In this document: one piece after another, positions 1 to 6,604 of the stretch | Layout: every line of letters starts with the position of its first letter | How positions within the stretch are numbered: the first letter of the stretch is position 1 | From: Alphaproteobacteria bacterium | GTDB lineage: Bacteria; Pseudomonadota; Alphaproteobacteria; Micropepsales; Micropepsaceae | DNA length: 8,338 bases | Assembly (NCBI GenBank): GCA_026400305.1 | Contig: JAPLPI010000288.1 | Location: 1 to 8,338, forward strand | Direction of reading: 5' to 3' | Notes under the pieces: model-generated | The model's database searches: none | What the model was told of the DNA's origin: nothing | What the model saw: the letters and a program-made list of their open reading frames with translations, nothing else | Program-made: the position numbers and the translations under genes

Positions 1-219
1 CTTCCAGTCGCCGGTCGCCAGCGCCGGACGGACGGCGAATATCTGAATACCCAGGATGTAAATGACATAGAAAATCACCGCCACGACCATGTTGGGGTTG
101 TCGGCGAGCAGCGCCCCCAGGTCTTTCTGGTACAGGCCTTTGGAGGCGGTGGTGAGCCAGAAAAAGTCAAGCCCGCCCATCACCAGGACGCACACACCAT
201 AGGCAATCAGAAAAGCCAT
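1..219 (-). CDS. DUF2177 family membrane protein (N-terminal part)
   Basis: The first 73 residues of a leftward gene that runs off the window start; DUF2177 proteins are usually about 130 residues, so roughly half is here. Two hydrophobic segments are visible, residues 1-21 and about 44-63. Between them lie the features I associate with the family: an Asp just before Trp-Leu (D18 to L22), a Leu-Tyr (29-30), a short acidic loop, then a Tyr-rich second helix ending in an FAVRPAL stretch (61-67). The function of DUF2177 is not established. The start at 219 is supported by AAGGG (minus strand, 226-230) six bases upstream. Divergent to a flavoprotein/CFA-synthase-like pair with which DUF2177 genes often cluster, and preceded by its own ECF11-like promoter, so a role in envelope stress is inferred. 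Family assignment is from recall of the pattern, not a search. Confidence 0.8.
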   Translation of the reverse strand, partial: MAFLIAYGVCVLVMGGLDFFWLTTASKGLYQKDLGALLADNPNMVVAVIFYVIYILGIQIFAVRPALATGDWK

Positions 220-243
220 CGTTTACCCTTGTCCTGCGGTTTT

Positions 244-271
244 TTTACGCGCGTCAGCGGCCTCCAGATCA
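244..271 (-). promoter_or_regulatory. ECF11-like (RpoE-ChrR type) promoter for the DUF2177 gene
   Basis: On the minus strand TGATCT (266-271) is followed after 16 bases by CGTAAA (244-249), equivalent to TGATCT-N18-TAAA. The expected transcript start is near 236-238, leaving a leader of about 18 nt that contains the AAGGG ribosome binding site. ECF11 promoters, as I recall them from Rhodobacter RpoE, have TGATC at -35 and CGTA at -10. The match is by eye, but the same spacing recurs on the opposite strand in the same gap. Confidence 0.55.
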
Positions 272-283
272 TTTAGGCTCCGA

Positions 284-311
284 TGATCCGGTGATCGCAA
301 GGGGGCGTAAC
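284..311 (+). promoter_or_regulatory. ECF11-like (RpoE-ChrR type) promoter for the flavoprotein/methyltransferase operon
   Basis: TGATCC (284-289) is followed after 16 bases by CGTAAC (306-311), equivalent to TGATCC-N18-TAAC. This fits the -35/-10 pattern known for ECF11 sigma factors, the group controlled by the zinc anti-sigma factor ChrR and activated by singlet oxygen in Rhodobacter sphaeroides, where CFA-synthase-like genes are among the targets. The predicted transcript start (about 317-319) coincides with the ATG at 319, so the message may be leaderless. No sigma factor or ChrR gene lies in this window. Confidence 0.65.
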
Positions 312-318
312 TAATTCG

Positions 319-1676
319 ATGGCAAAAATAGCTATTGTCGGGACGGGGATTTCGGGGCTGGGAGCTGCGTTTTTGCTGAACCCGAACCACGACATCACGG
401 TCTATGAGAAAGCTGCCCGTATCGGCGGCCATAGCCGCACCATGACCGTGGACCATGACGGCGAGGCTATTCCCGTGGATACCGGCTTCATCGTCTTCAA
501 CCGCCCCAACTATCCCAATCTGACCGGCCTGTTCGCCCATCTGGGTGTGCCCACCCATGCTAGCGACATGACCTTTGCCGCCTCCATCAAGGATGGTTGG
601 CTGGAATGGGGCCTGAAGGACTTGGACTCGTTGCTGGGCCAGCGCCGCAACCTGCTACGGCCCCGCTTCGGCCTGCTGGTACGCGACGTCCTGAAGTTCA
701 ACGCCCAGGCGCAAGACACGGTCGAGCGTCATCCCGAACTGAATGTCCAGGGCCTGATCGACAAGCTGGGTCTGGGCGACTGGTTTCGCCGCTTTTATCT
801 GCTGCCCATGTCGGGCGCGATCTGGAGCTGCCCGCCCTGCGAGATGATGACTTTCCCTGCGCGCACTTTGGTGCAGTTCTTCGCCAATCATCACCTGATG
901 TCATTCACCGGCCAGCCGCAATGGCGCACCGTCACCGGCGGATCACAGGAATATGTCAGCCGCCTGATCGCCCCTTTCGCCCATCGCATCCGGACACATT
1001 GCGCCGCCGTGGCAGTGACGCGACAGGATGGCAAAGTCCAGATCAAGGACGCCCAGGGCGGCAGCAATACTTTCGACCAGGTGGTGATGGCCAGCCATGG
1101 CGATGAAACACTGGCCTTGCTGAAGGACGCGGACCGCGAGGAACAGGATGCGCTGTCCCCGTTCCGCTACCAGAAGAACATCGCCGTCCTGCACCGCGAC
1201 GAAAGCATCATGCCGCGCCGTCGCCGCTGCTGGGCAAGTTGGAATTACGTCTCGGACGGGGACATTCTTCATCCCAAGATCACGTCACCTACTGGATGAA
1301 CCTGCTGCAGGGAATCGACCAGAAGTATCCGCTGTTCGTCAGTCTCAATCCCAAGCGCGAAATTCCGGACCATCTGGTGTTCGACCGCACCGAGTTCGAC
1401 CATCCGGTATTCGACGAGGCCGCCATCGCCGCCCAGATCCGCGTCGCTCAGCTTCAGGGCCGCCGCGGCACCTGGTTTGCCGGCGCCCATCTGGGCCATG
1501 GCTTTCACGAGGACGGTCTGGCCAGCGCCGTGCGCGTGGCCCGCGGGCTAGGCGCACAGATCCCATGGGACACCGGCGCCATCGCCGCGCCCGGCGCGCC
1601 GGAGCAAAAGACCCGCCCGGCGGTGTTGATGTCCGGCTTCCCGGGTCGGGACCCGGTGCCGGCCGAATTGTTTTGA
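319..1676 (+). pseudogene. FAD/NAD-binding amine-oxidase-fold protein, frameshifted
   Basis: A flavoprotein of the NAD(P)-binding / amine-oxidase family that typically sits beside a CFA-synthase-like methyltransferase (the Rv0449c-Rv0447c type of cluster in mycobacteria). The N-terminus shows the dinucleotide-binding GxGxxG (residues 8-13), the acidic E30 that ends the second beta strand, and GGH (36-38). The first frame runs from ATG 319 to a stop at 1299 (326 residues), but family-like sequence jumps to another frame: after WASWNYVSDG (residues 305-314) the expected VTYWMN, PLFVSLNP, HPVFDEA and TWFAGAHLGHGFHEDG stretches continue in frame 3 to a stop at 1676. One extra G in the G4 run at 1258-1261 would restore a 452-residue protein, close to the family's usual length. 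Such flavoproteins are thought to oxidise or reduce lipid or polyprenoid substrates; the actual substrate here is unknown. There is no ribosome binding site at the start. Genuine mutation and sequencing error cannot be told apart here. Confidence 0.85.
1258..1261 (+). other. Frameshift site (G4 run) in the flavoprotein gene
   Basis: Reading frame 1 is family-like up to codon 314 (GGG at 1258-1260); frame 3 is family-like from about 1262 onward. Changing G4 to G5 joins the two with no stop codon and no odd residues at the junction (reading SDGGHSSSQDHVTYW). The exact position could lie a few bases either side, but this is the only homopolymer at the switch. Confidence 0.75.
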
Positions 1677-1720
1677 GCGCTGCTGCCGTTTAGTCTTAGC
1701 CGCTTGCTAGGAAAGCCACG

Positions 1721-2887
1721 ATGTCTTTGATACCTGCCGCCTATATCGAGAAAAGCTGGCGCAAGGCGATCAACTCGCTGGAGTATGGCACCCTGACCTT
1801 CATCTCCCCCAATGGCGAGGTTTCCGTCCATCAGGGCGCCAATCCCGGTCCGTCGGCGCGCTTTCACATCCATGACTGGGACGTGCTTCGCCTGATCATG
1901 GCGCGCGGCGATATCGGCCTGGGCGAAGAATATATCGCGGGCAGCTGGGACACCGACAGCGTCGAACGGCTGGTCAGCCTGTTCCTGCTGAACCTAGATC
2001 ATTTGTCCAATTTCTCGGACGGCAACATCTTCAACCGCATCGGCTTTGTGATCCACAACGCACTGGTGCGGCGCAATTCCATTGCCGGCTCGTCACGTAA
2101 CATCAAGAAACATTACGACGTCGGCAACAACTTCTACTCATTGTGGCTGGACAAGAGCATGACCTATTCCTCGGCGCTGTATAACGGCACCGACGAGTTG
2201 TACTGCGCCCAGCAGAATAAGTATGAGCGCATCCTGTCCAAGTTCACGCAGAAGAAGGCCGATGTGCTGGAAATCGGCTGCGGCTGGGGCGGCTTTGCCG
2301 AACGCGCCGCCGCCGACAGCCACCATGTCACCGGCCTGACCATCTCGCCGGCCCAGCACAAGTTCGCCACCGCGCGGCTGGGCGGCGCTGCCGACATCAA
2401 GCTGGAAGATTATCGCCTCAGCAAAGGCAGCTTCGACAACATCGTCTCCATCGAGATGTTCGAGGCGGTGGGCGAACATTACTGGCCAGCTTATTTTTCC
2501 ACCGTGGCTGACCGGCTGAAGCGCGGCGGCCGCGCCGTCATCCAGACCATCACCATCAAGGATGAATTCTTCGCCGGCTATCGCACCCGAAGCGATTTCG
2601 TCCGCCACTATGTGTTCCCGGGCGGCATGCTGCCGTCCCTGGCGCGATTTCGCGAGGAAGCGGAAAAAGCGGGCCTGAAATTTGCCGGCGCCTTCGGCTT
2701 CGGCAAGGACTATGCCCGCACCCTGCGCGAATGGCTGGTGCGGATGCAGGCCGCCGAGCCCCAGATCAGAGCCCTGGGCCATGACGAGCAATTCCTGCGC
2801 AACTGGGAATTCTATCTGGGCATCTGCGCCGCCACCTTTGAGGTGGCGCGCACCGACGTGGTGCAGGTGGAACTGGTCAACGCTTGA
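1721..2887 (+). CDS. Cyclopropane-fatty-acyl-phospholipid-synthase-like SAM methyltransferase
   Basis: A 388-residue class I methyltransferase of the CFA synthase family, expected to add a SAM-derived carbon to the double bond of unsaturated acyl chains in membrane phospholipid. Visible are the family's KKHYDVGNNFYSLWLD stretch (129-144), MTYSSALY (147-154), SAM-binding VLEIGCGWGG (182-191), the acidic MFEAVGEHYW segment with E248, YVFPGGMLPS (297-306) and FGKDYARTLREW (327-338). By alignment from memory with E. coli Cfa, C139 is replaced by S151 and H266 by Q275, while E239 (E248) and I268 (I277) are kept. C139 and H266 belong to the Cfa bicarbonate site. The same swaps occur, as I recall, in the UfaA1-like subgroup that pairs with flavoproteins, so a methyl-branched, methylene or furan-precursor product is possible. 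The start is supported by AGGA (1709-1712) eight bases upstream. It lies 44 bp after the broken flavoprotein, probably in the same transcript. The DUF1365 gene often found between the two is absent. Confidence 0.9.
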   Translation: MSLIPAAYIEKSWRKAINSLEYGTLTFISPNGEVSVHQGANPGPSARFHIHDWDVLRLIMARGDIGLGEEYIAGSWDTDSVERLVSLFLLNLDHLSNFSDGNIFNRIGFVIHNALVRRNSIAGSSRNIKKHYDVGNNFYSLWLDKSMTYSSALYNGTDELYCAQQNKYERILSKFTQKKADVLEIGCGWGGFAERAAADSHHVTGLTISPAQHKFATARLGGAADIKLEDYRLSKGSFDNIVSIEMFEAVGEHYWPAYFSTVADRLKRGGRAVIQTITIKDEFFAGYRTRSDFVRHYVFPGGMLPSLARFREEAEKAGLKFAGAFGFGKDYARTLREWLVRMQAAEPQIRALGHDEQFLRNWEFYLGICAATFEVARTDVVQVELVNA

Positions 2888-2915
2888 GGGCTGGGCGCGC
2901 TAATCCCTTCGCGCC

Positions 2916-2948
2916 TTATGGCCATAAATTGGCTGTTTTTGTATACAA
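2916..2948. promoter_or_regulatory. Cluster of palindromes upstream of the cytochrome c gene (candidate operator)
   Basis: In the AT-rich stretch before the cytochrome gene there are three overlapping or adjacent inverted repeats: TTATGGCCATAA (2916-2927, perfect), GCCA-N5-TGGC (2921-2933) and TTGTATACAA (2939-2948, perfect). TTGTATACAA resembles operators of GntR-family regulators of the FCD type. It overlaps TATACA, a possible -10 element. No regulator gene is adjacent, so the assignment is an inference. Confidence 0.4.
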
Positions 2949-2996
2949 GATTAGGTATTGGAGGGCCTCGTGAGGGAAACAAAAAAAGGCTTATCC

Positions 2997-3365
2997 ATGC
3001 TTCGCAAGAGTTTCGCCGTGCTGGCACTTCTGGCCGGGTCCACTATCGCGGCCAATGCGGCCGACGCCAAGGCAGGTGAGGACGTATTCAAACGCTGCGC
3101 AGTTTGCCACACCAGCGACAAGGGCGGCGGCGATGGGCTGGGCCCCAACCTGTTCGGCATTGTCGGCCGCAAGGCTGCCACCCGCCTGGGCTTTGCCTAT
3201 TCGGCCCCGCTGCAGAAGTCCGGCATCGTCTGGACCGAAGCCAACCTGACCAAGTGGGTCGCCGGACCCGCCCGCTTGGTGCCTGGCACCAAGATGGCCT
3301 TTGCTGGCATCGGCAGCATTAAGCAGCAGGGTGATCTTGTCGAATATCTCGAGAAACTGAAATAA
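2997..3365 (+). CDS. Secreted class I cytochrome c (monohaem)
   Basis: A 122-residue precursor. Residues 1-21 form a Sec signal peptide (positively charged start, hydrophobic core, ANA-A cleavage site), giving a periplasmic protein of about 101 residues. The haem-binding CAVCH is at 34-38 and the distal axial ligand is M100 in PGTKMAF. The stretches GPNLFGIVGRKA (49-60) and GIVWTEANL (76-84) are typical of cytochrome c2/c552-like electron carriers, which shuttle electrons between the bc1 complex and terminal oxidases or other reductases; the partner here is not shown. Start choice is uncertain. ATG 2997 gives the cleanest signal peptide with AAGG seven bases upstream. GTG 2970 in the same frame has a better Shine-Dalgarno match, GGAGGG (2960-2965) four bases upstream, and would add nine residues. 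The gene appears to stand alone, 109 bp after the methyltransferase and about 200 bp before etfB. Confidence 0.93.
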   Translation: MLRKSFAVLALLAGSTIAANAADAKAGEDVFKRCAVCHTSDKGGGDGLGPNLFGIVGRKAATRLGFAYSAPLQKSGIVWTEANLTKWVAGPARLVPGTKMAFAGIGSIKQQGDLVEYLEKLK

Positions 3366-3464
3366 GCCGACGACTTGCGGCATTTTGACGCGTCTTTGAG
3401 CTTTGGATTTAACCGCTATTGTTGCAGTGCGGCAATGGTGGGCCCATTATCCCTGCTGGTTTCG

Positions 3465-3494
3465 TTGACAGGCCTCGGCCTACGGCCATATTTT
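3465..3494 (+). promoter_or_regulatory. Candidate sigma-70 promoter of the etfBA-hbd operon
   Basis: A perfect TTGACA (3465-3470) is followed, after 16 or 18 bases, by CATATT (3487-3492) or TATTTT (3489-3494), each matching four of six positions of TATAAT. This gives a leader of about 70 nt before the etfB ATG at 3569. An imperfect dyad TTGC-N6-GCAA (3422-3435) lies some 30 bp upstream of the -35 box and could be a regulator site. Confidence 0.5.
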
Positions 3495-3568
3495 TTGCAC
3501 CGCACAAAAGCAGGACGGGGCGCCGCTTCCGCCGCGAAATCGCCGTCCATTGGGGTCGAAGAAACGCC

Positions 3569-4315
3569 ATGAAGGTTCTGGTGCCCGTCAAGCGGGTGAT
3601 TGACTACAACGTGAAGGTTCGCGTGAAGGCGGACCAGAGTGGCGTGGACTTGGCTAATGTCAAAATGTCCATGAACCCTTTTGACGAGATCGCGGTGGAA
3701 GAAGCCGTGCGCCTCAAGGAAAAGGGCAAGGCCACCGAGGTGGTCATCGTCTCCATCGGGCCACAGCAAGCTTCCGAGACTATTCGCACCGCGCTGGCGA
3801 TGGGCGGCGACCGGGGGATCCTGGTCAAGACCGACCAGATGGTGGAGCCGCTGGCGGTCGCCAAGATTCTCAAGGCCATCGTGGATGCCGAACAGCCGGG
3901 CTTTGTCATTACCGGCAAGCAGGCGATCGACGACGACGCCAACCAGGTGGGCCAGATGCTGGCCGCGCTGCTGGGCTGGCCGCAGGGCACCTTTGCCCAT
4001 TCGCTGGAGCTAGCTGACGGCAGCGCCAGGATCACCCGCGAAATCGACGGCGGCCTGCAGACCATCGAAGTGAAGTTGCCGGCGGTGATGACCACCGACC
4101 TGCGGCTGAACGAGCCGCGCTATGCCTCGCTCCCCAATATCATGAAGGCAAAGAAGAAACCGATCGAGGAAAAGTCCCCCGCCGATCTGGGCGTGGACAT
4201 CACCCCACGCTTCAAGGTGCTGAAGATTTCCGAGCCGCCCAAGCGCAACAGCGGCGTGAAAGTCTCCGGCGTGCCGGAGCTTCTCGACAAGCTCAAAGCC
4301 GATGGGGTCATCTGA
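3569..4315 (+). CDS. etfB: Electron transfer flavoprotein subunit beta
   Basis: A 248-residue protein, full length for the family. ETF is a soluble FAD/AMP heterodimer that takes electrons from acyl-CoA and other dehydrogenases and passes them to ETF:ubiquinone oxidoreductase. The N-terminus [14 protein letters not shown] is typical. The family signature region spans about 156-197, with [17 protein letters not shown] followed by [18 protein letters not shown]; the latter (residues 180-197) corresponds to the recognition loop by which ETF docks onto partner dehydrogenases and is close to the human ETFB sequence. The ATG at 3569 is chosen because the upstream in-frame extension to 3419 has no family resemblance; the ribosome binding site is weak (GAAGAA). 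The stop overlaps the etfA start by one base (TGATG), implying coupled translation and equal subunit amounts. Confidence 0.97.
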   Translation: MKVLVPVKRVIDYNVKVRVKADQSGVDLANVKMSMNPFDEIAVEEAVRLKEKGKATEVVIVSIGPQQASETIRTALAMGGDRGILVKTDQMVEPLAVAKILKAIVDAEQPGFVITGKQAIDDDANQVGQMLAALLGWPQGTFAHSLELADGSARITREIDGGLQTIEVKLPAVMTTDLRLNEPRYASLPNIMKAKKKPIEEKSPADLGVDITPRFKVLKISEPPKRNSGVKVSGVPELLDKLKADGVI

Positions 4316-5259
4316 TGGCATCGCTGGTAATCGCCGAACATGACAATGCATCGCTGAAGGACGCGACCCACAAGACGGTGACAGCAGCGGCGCAGGTTTC
4401 GACGCCGGTGCATGTGCTGGTGGCGGGCGAGAATTGCGCCGCGGTCGCCGAAGCCGCCGCCAGGATTGCCGGTGTGGAGAAAGTTCTGCTGGCGGATGCG
4501 CCTTCTTATGCACGCCAGCTGGCCGAGCCGATGGAAGCGCTGCTGCTGTCCATCACGGACAAATACGACGCCATCCTGGCGCCGGCCACCACGACGGGAA
4601 AGAATATCCTGCCACGCGTCGCTGCCAGGCTGGATGTGGGCCAGATTTCCGAAATCCTGAAAGTGATTTCGCCCGACACGTTCGAGCGGCCGATCTATGC
4701 CGGCAATGCCATCGAGACCTTGCGGGCGCCCGAGGGCAAGAAGGTCATCACCATCCGCATCACCGCTTTCGCAGCAGCTGGCGAAGGCGGCCGCGCCACC
4801 ATCGAGCAGATCGTCGCCGCATCCGATGCCGGCCATTCCAAATTTGCCGGCGAAGCCCTATCCAAGTCCGAGCGTCCCGAGCTGACCTCCGCCAAGGTTG
4901 TCATCTCCGGCGGGCGCGGGCTGGGTTCGGCGGAAAACTTCAAGCTGCTGGATTCCATCGCCGACAAGCTGCATGCGGCCGTGGGCGCATCCCGCGCCGC
5001 GGTGGATGCGGGCTATGTGCCCAATGACTATCAGGTCGGCCAGACCGGAAAGGCCGTGGCCCCTGATCTGTACATCGCGGTTGGCATTTCCGGCGCCATC
5101 CAGCACCTGGCCGGCATGAAGGACTCGCGCAAGATCGTCGCCATCAACAAGGACGAGGAAGCCCCCATCTTCCAGGTGGCCGATTACGGCCTGGTGGGCG
5201 ACCTGTTCAAGATTATCCCCGAGCTGGACGAAGAACTGTCCAAACGCGGCTACAAGTAA
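4315..5259 (+). CDS. etfA: Electron transfer flavoprotein subunit alpha
   Basis: A 314-residue protein of normal length, the FAD-carrying partner of EtfB. The N-terminal domain (1 to about 190) is the variable Rossmann-like half, including the conserved [20 protein letters not shown] stretch (88-107). The C-terminal FAD domain shows SGGRGLGS (198-205), [10 protein letters not shown] (225-234), [19 protein letters not shown] (243-261) containing the ETF-alpha signature, and [20 protein letters not shown] (277-296). Nothing expected is missing. It starts within the etfB stop codon and is followed 11 bp later by a 3-hydroxyacyl-CoA dehydrogenase gene, an order common in alphaproteobacteria. All three would be read from the promoter near 3465. 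Confidence 0.97.
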   Translation: MASLVIAEHDNASLKDATHKTVTAAAQVSTPVHVLVAGENCAAVAEAAARIAGVEKVLLADAPSYARQLAEPMEALLLSITDKYDAILAPATTTGKNILPRVAARLDVGQISEILKVISPDTFERPIYAGNAIETLRAPEGKKVITIRITAFAAAGEGGRATIEQIVAASDAGHSKFAGEALSKSERPELTSAKVVISGGRGLGSAENFKLLDSIADKLHAAVGASRAAVDAGYVPNDYQVGQTGKAVAPDLYIAVGISGAIQHLAGMKDSRKIVAINKDEEAPIFQVADYGLVGDLFKIIPELDEELSKRGYK

Positions 5260-5270
5260 AGGCAATCCAA

Positions 5271-6077
5271 ATGGCAGTTGAGAAAATCGGTGTGGTAGGC
5301 GCGGGGCAGATGGGCACCGGCATCGCCCACGTGCTGGCGCTAGCCGGCTATGACGTTGTGCTGGACGACATCAACAAGGATGCGCTGTCCAAGGCCATCG
5401 AGCGGGTGCAGAAGAACATGCAGCGCCAGGCCGCCAAGGGCCTGATCAAGGAAGAAGAGATCGCGCCCGCTCTGGCCCGTATCCGCGTCACCGCGACATT
5501 GGACGATCTGAAAGATCGCGACCTGGTGATCGAGGCAGCCACCGAAGACGAAGCCATCAAGAAGAAAATCTTCCAGGACCTGTGCACGCGCATCTCGCCC
5601 AATGCGATGATCGCCACCAACACCTCATCCATCTCGGTGACGCGCCTGGCGGCCTCGACCGACCGGCCGGAGCATTTCATCGGCCTGCATTTCATGAACC
5701 CGGTGCCGGTGATGCAGCTGGTGGAAGTGATCCGCGGCATCGCCACCAATGACTCCACGTTCCAGTCGGCGCTGGAGATCGTGCCGATGATCAACGAGGC
5801 GGTCTATACGCTGTATGAAGGCGTGGGCAATGTGGACGCAATCGATACCGCCATGCGACTGGGCGCCAACCATCCCATGGGTCCGCTGCAGCTGGCCGAC
5901 TTCATCGGCCTGGATACCTGCCTAAGCGTGATGCAGGTTCTGTATGAAGGCCTTGCGGATTCCAAGTACCGCCACTGCCCGCTCTTGGTGAAATATGTCG
6001 AAGCCGGCTGGCTGGGCCGCAAGACCGGCCGCGGTTTCTACGACTATCGGGGCGAACATCCAGTGCCGACCAGATAG
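5271..6077 (+). CDS. 3-hydroxybutyryl-CoA dehydrogenase, apparently internally deleted
   Basis: A 268-residue member of the 3-hydroxyacyl-CoA dehydrogenase family, which oxidises (S)-3-hydroxybutyryl-CoA to acetoacetyl-CoA with NAD(P). The Rossmann domain is intact: GxGxMG at 10-15 and ATNTSSIS (115-122). The catalytic pair appears kept, H140 and E152 in the HFMNPVPVMQLVEVI segment (140-154). The C-terminal dimer/substrate domain is recognisable (NEAVYTLYEGVGNVDAID, HPMGPLQLADFIGLDTC, WLGRKTGRGFYDY). Between them, TFQSALEIV (163-171) joins directly to PMINEA (172-177). Family members of about 292 residues have some 24 more here, including the LGK strand and the PGF/AF-x-x-NR signature with an Asn that contributes to the active site. 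The protein is therefore probably impaired or inactive, though the reading frame is open. The start has AAAGG about nine bases upstream. It is the last gene of the etfBA operon and ends 17 bp from the convergent tlpA stop. Confidence 0.93.
   Translation: MAVEKIGVVGAGQMGTGIAHVLALAGYDVVLDDINKDALSKAIERVQKNMQRQAAKGLIKEEEIAPALARIRVTATLDDLKDRDLVIEAATEDEAIKKKIFQDLCTRISPNAMIATNTSSISVTRLAASTDRPEHFIGLHFMNPVPVMQLVEVIRGIATNDSTFQSALEIVPMINEAVYTLYEGVGNVDAIDTAMRLGANHPMGPLQLADFIGLDTCLSVMQVLYEGLADSKYRHCPLLVKYVEAGWLGRKTGRGFYDYRGEHPVPTR
5775..5786 (+). other. Probable in-frame deletion junction in the dehydrogenase gene
   Basis: Codons for E169-I170-V171 (5775-5783) match the start of the helix that follows the catalytic segment, and P172 (5784-5786) matches the start of the C-terminal domain's PMINEA motif. 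Homologues recalled from rhizobia-like alphaproteobacteria have about 24 residues between these points. The frame is kept, so about 72 bp appear to be missing. Confidence 0.65.
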
Positions 6078-6094
6078 ATCAGATCCGCGCGGTT

Positions 6095-6601
6095 CTAGCT
6101 GCCGGTAATTCTCTTGAAGTAAGCGACGGCCTCAGGCGAGGCCCACTCCACCGTGGTCGGCAGGCCCGGCACCACGAAGCTGCGCATCAGCATGCGATCA
6201 GAATCGACATAGACCGGCAGGGTGCCGGCGCCATGACTTTTCAGGAAGGCGCCAGCGTCCACCTTGGTGCTGTCGGCATTAATCGCCAGAACCCGCAGGC
6301 CCGGCGCGTGGGCCTGGAGCCGGGCCAGAAACGGCAGCTCGCTGACACAGGGCGCGCACCAAGTTGCCCACAGGTTCAGCAGCACATAGCGGCCCTTGAA
6401 TGCATCCAGCGCATGCCTGTCACCCTTACCGTCGGCAAAGGTCACCGCCGGGGCGGGTTTGGGGGCTTTTTCCAGCACCAGCACGCCCAAAGACAGCGGC
6501 GGCTCGATCCCCTGATGGACAGAAAGCAGGCCTTTCCCATATAGGATGCCCATTGCCAGCGCGACAATCACGGCCAGACTGATGATGATTTTCTTGGTCA
6601 T
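6095..6601 (-). CDS. tlpA: TlpA-like membrane-anchored thioredoxin-fold protein
   Basis: A 168-residue thiol:disulfide oxidoreductase. Residues 5-22 form one membrane segment or uncleaved signal anchor, placing the rest in the periplasm. The thioredoxin domain covers about 47-165, with the active site WCAPC at 81-85, preceded by the hydrophobic NLWAT strand, and the cis-proline region GLPTT (147-151, P148). TlpA/ResA-type proteins keep cysteines reduced for cytochrome c maturation or copper-centre assembly of cytochrome oxidase; which applies here is inferred, though a secreted cytochrome c is encoded nearby. The start ATG (6599-6601) is chosen over a far longer in-frame extension antisense to argH because the membrane anchor begins right at this Met and GAAAG lies three bases upstream. 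It is divergent from argH with an 18-bp gap and convergent with the dehydrogenase gene. Confidence 0.9.
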   Translation of the reverse strand: MTKKIIISLAVIVALAMGILYGKGLLSVHQGIEPPLSLGVLVLEKAPKPAPAVTFADGKGDRHALDAFKGRYVLLNLWATWCAPCVSELPFLARLQAHAPGLRVLAINADSTKVDAGAFLKSHGAGTLPVYVDSDRMLMRSFVVPGLPTTVEWASPEAVAYFKRITGS

Positions 6602-6604
6602 GGG

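Noticed and set aside
1255..1300. Programmed ribosomal frameshifting in the flavoprotein gene
   Set aside because: There is no slippery heptamer of the known kind and no strong Shine-Dalgarno-like stimulator just upstream; a simple one-base loss at the G run is more economical.
2138..2791. 217-residue minus-strand open frame opposite the methyltransferase
   Set aside because: A shadow of a well-supported gene; the low-complexity Ala/Gly/His-rich product shows no recognisable domain.
2894..2915. Hairpin GGCGCG-N10-CGCGCC after the methyltransferase as an intrinsic terminator
   Set aside because: The 6-bp stem is perfect, but the loop is long and no T run follows, so terminator function is not supported.
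2958..2996. Longer cytochrome c start at TTG 2958
   Set aside because: It would include the GGAGGG ribosome-binding match within the coding sequence and put a charged tail before the signal peptide; GTG 2970 or ATG 2997 are better.
3366..3386. GCCG...CGGC followed by ATTTT after the cytochrome gene as a terminator
   Set aside because: The stem has only four base pairs with an eight-base loop, too weak to claim.
3419..3568. 50-residue N-terminal extension of EtfB
   Set aside because: It lacks ETF similarity, would contain the TTGACA promoter, and the normal EtfB start [10 protein letters not shown] lies at 3569.
6078..6094. Bidirectional terminator between the convergent dehydrogenase and tlpA genes
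   Set aside because: Only 17 bp with a self-complementary CCGCGCGG and no usable stem-loop plus T run; nothing convincing seen.
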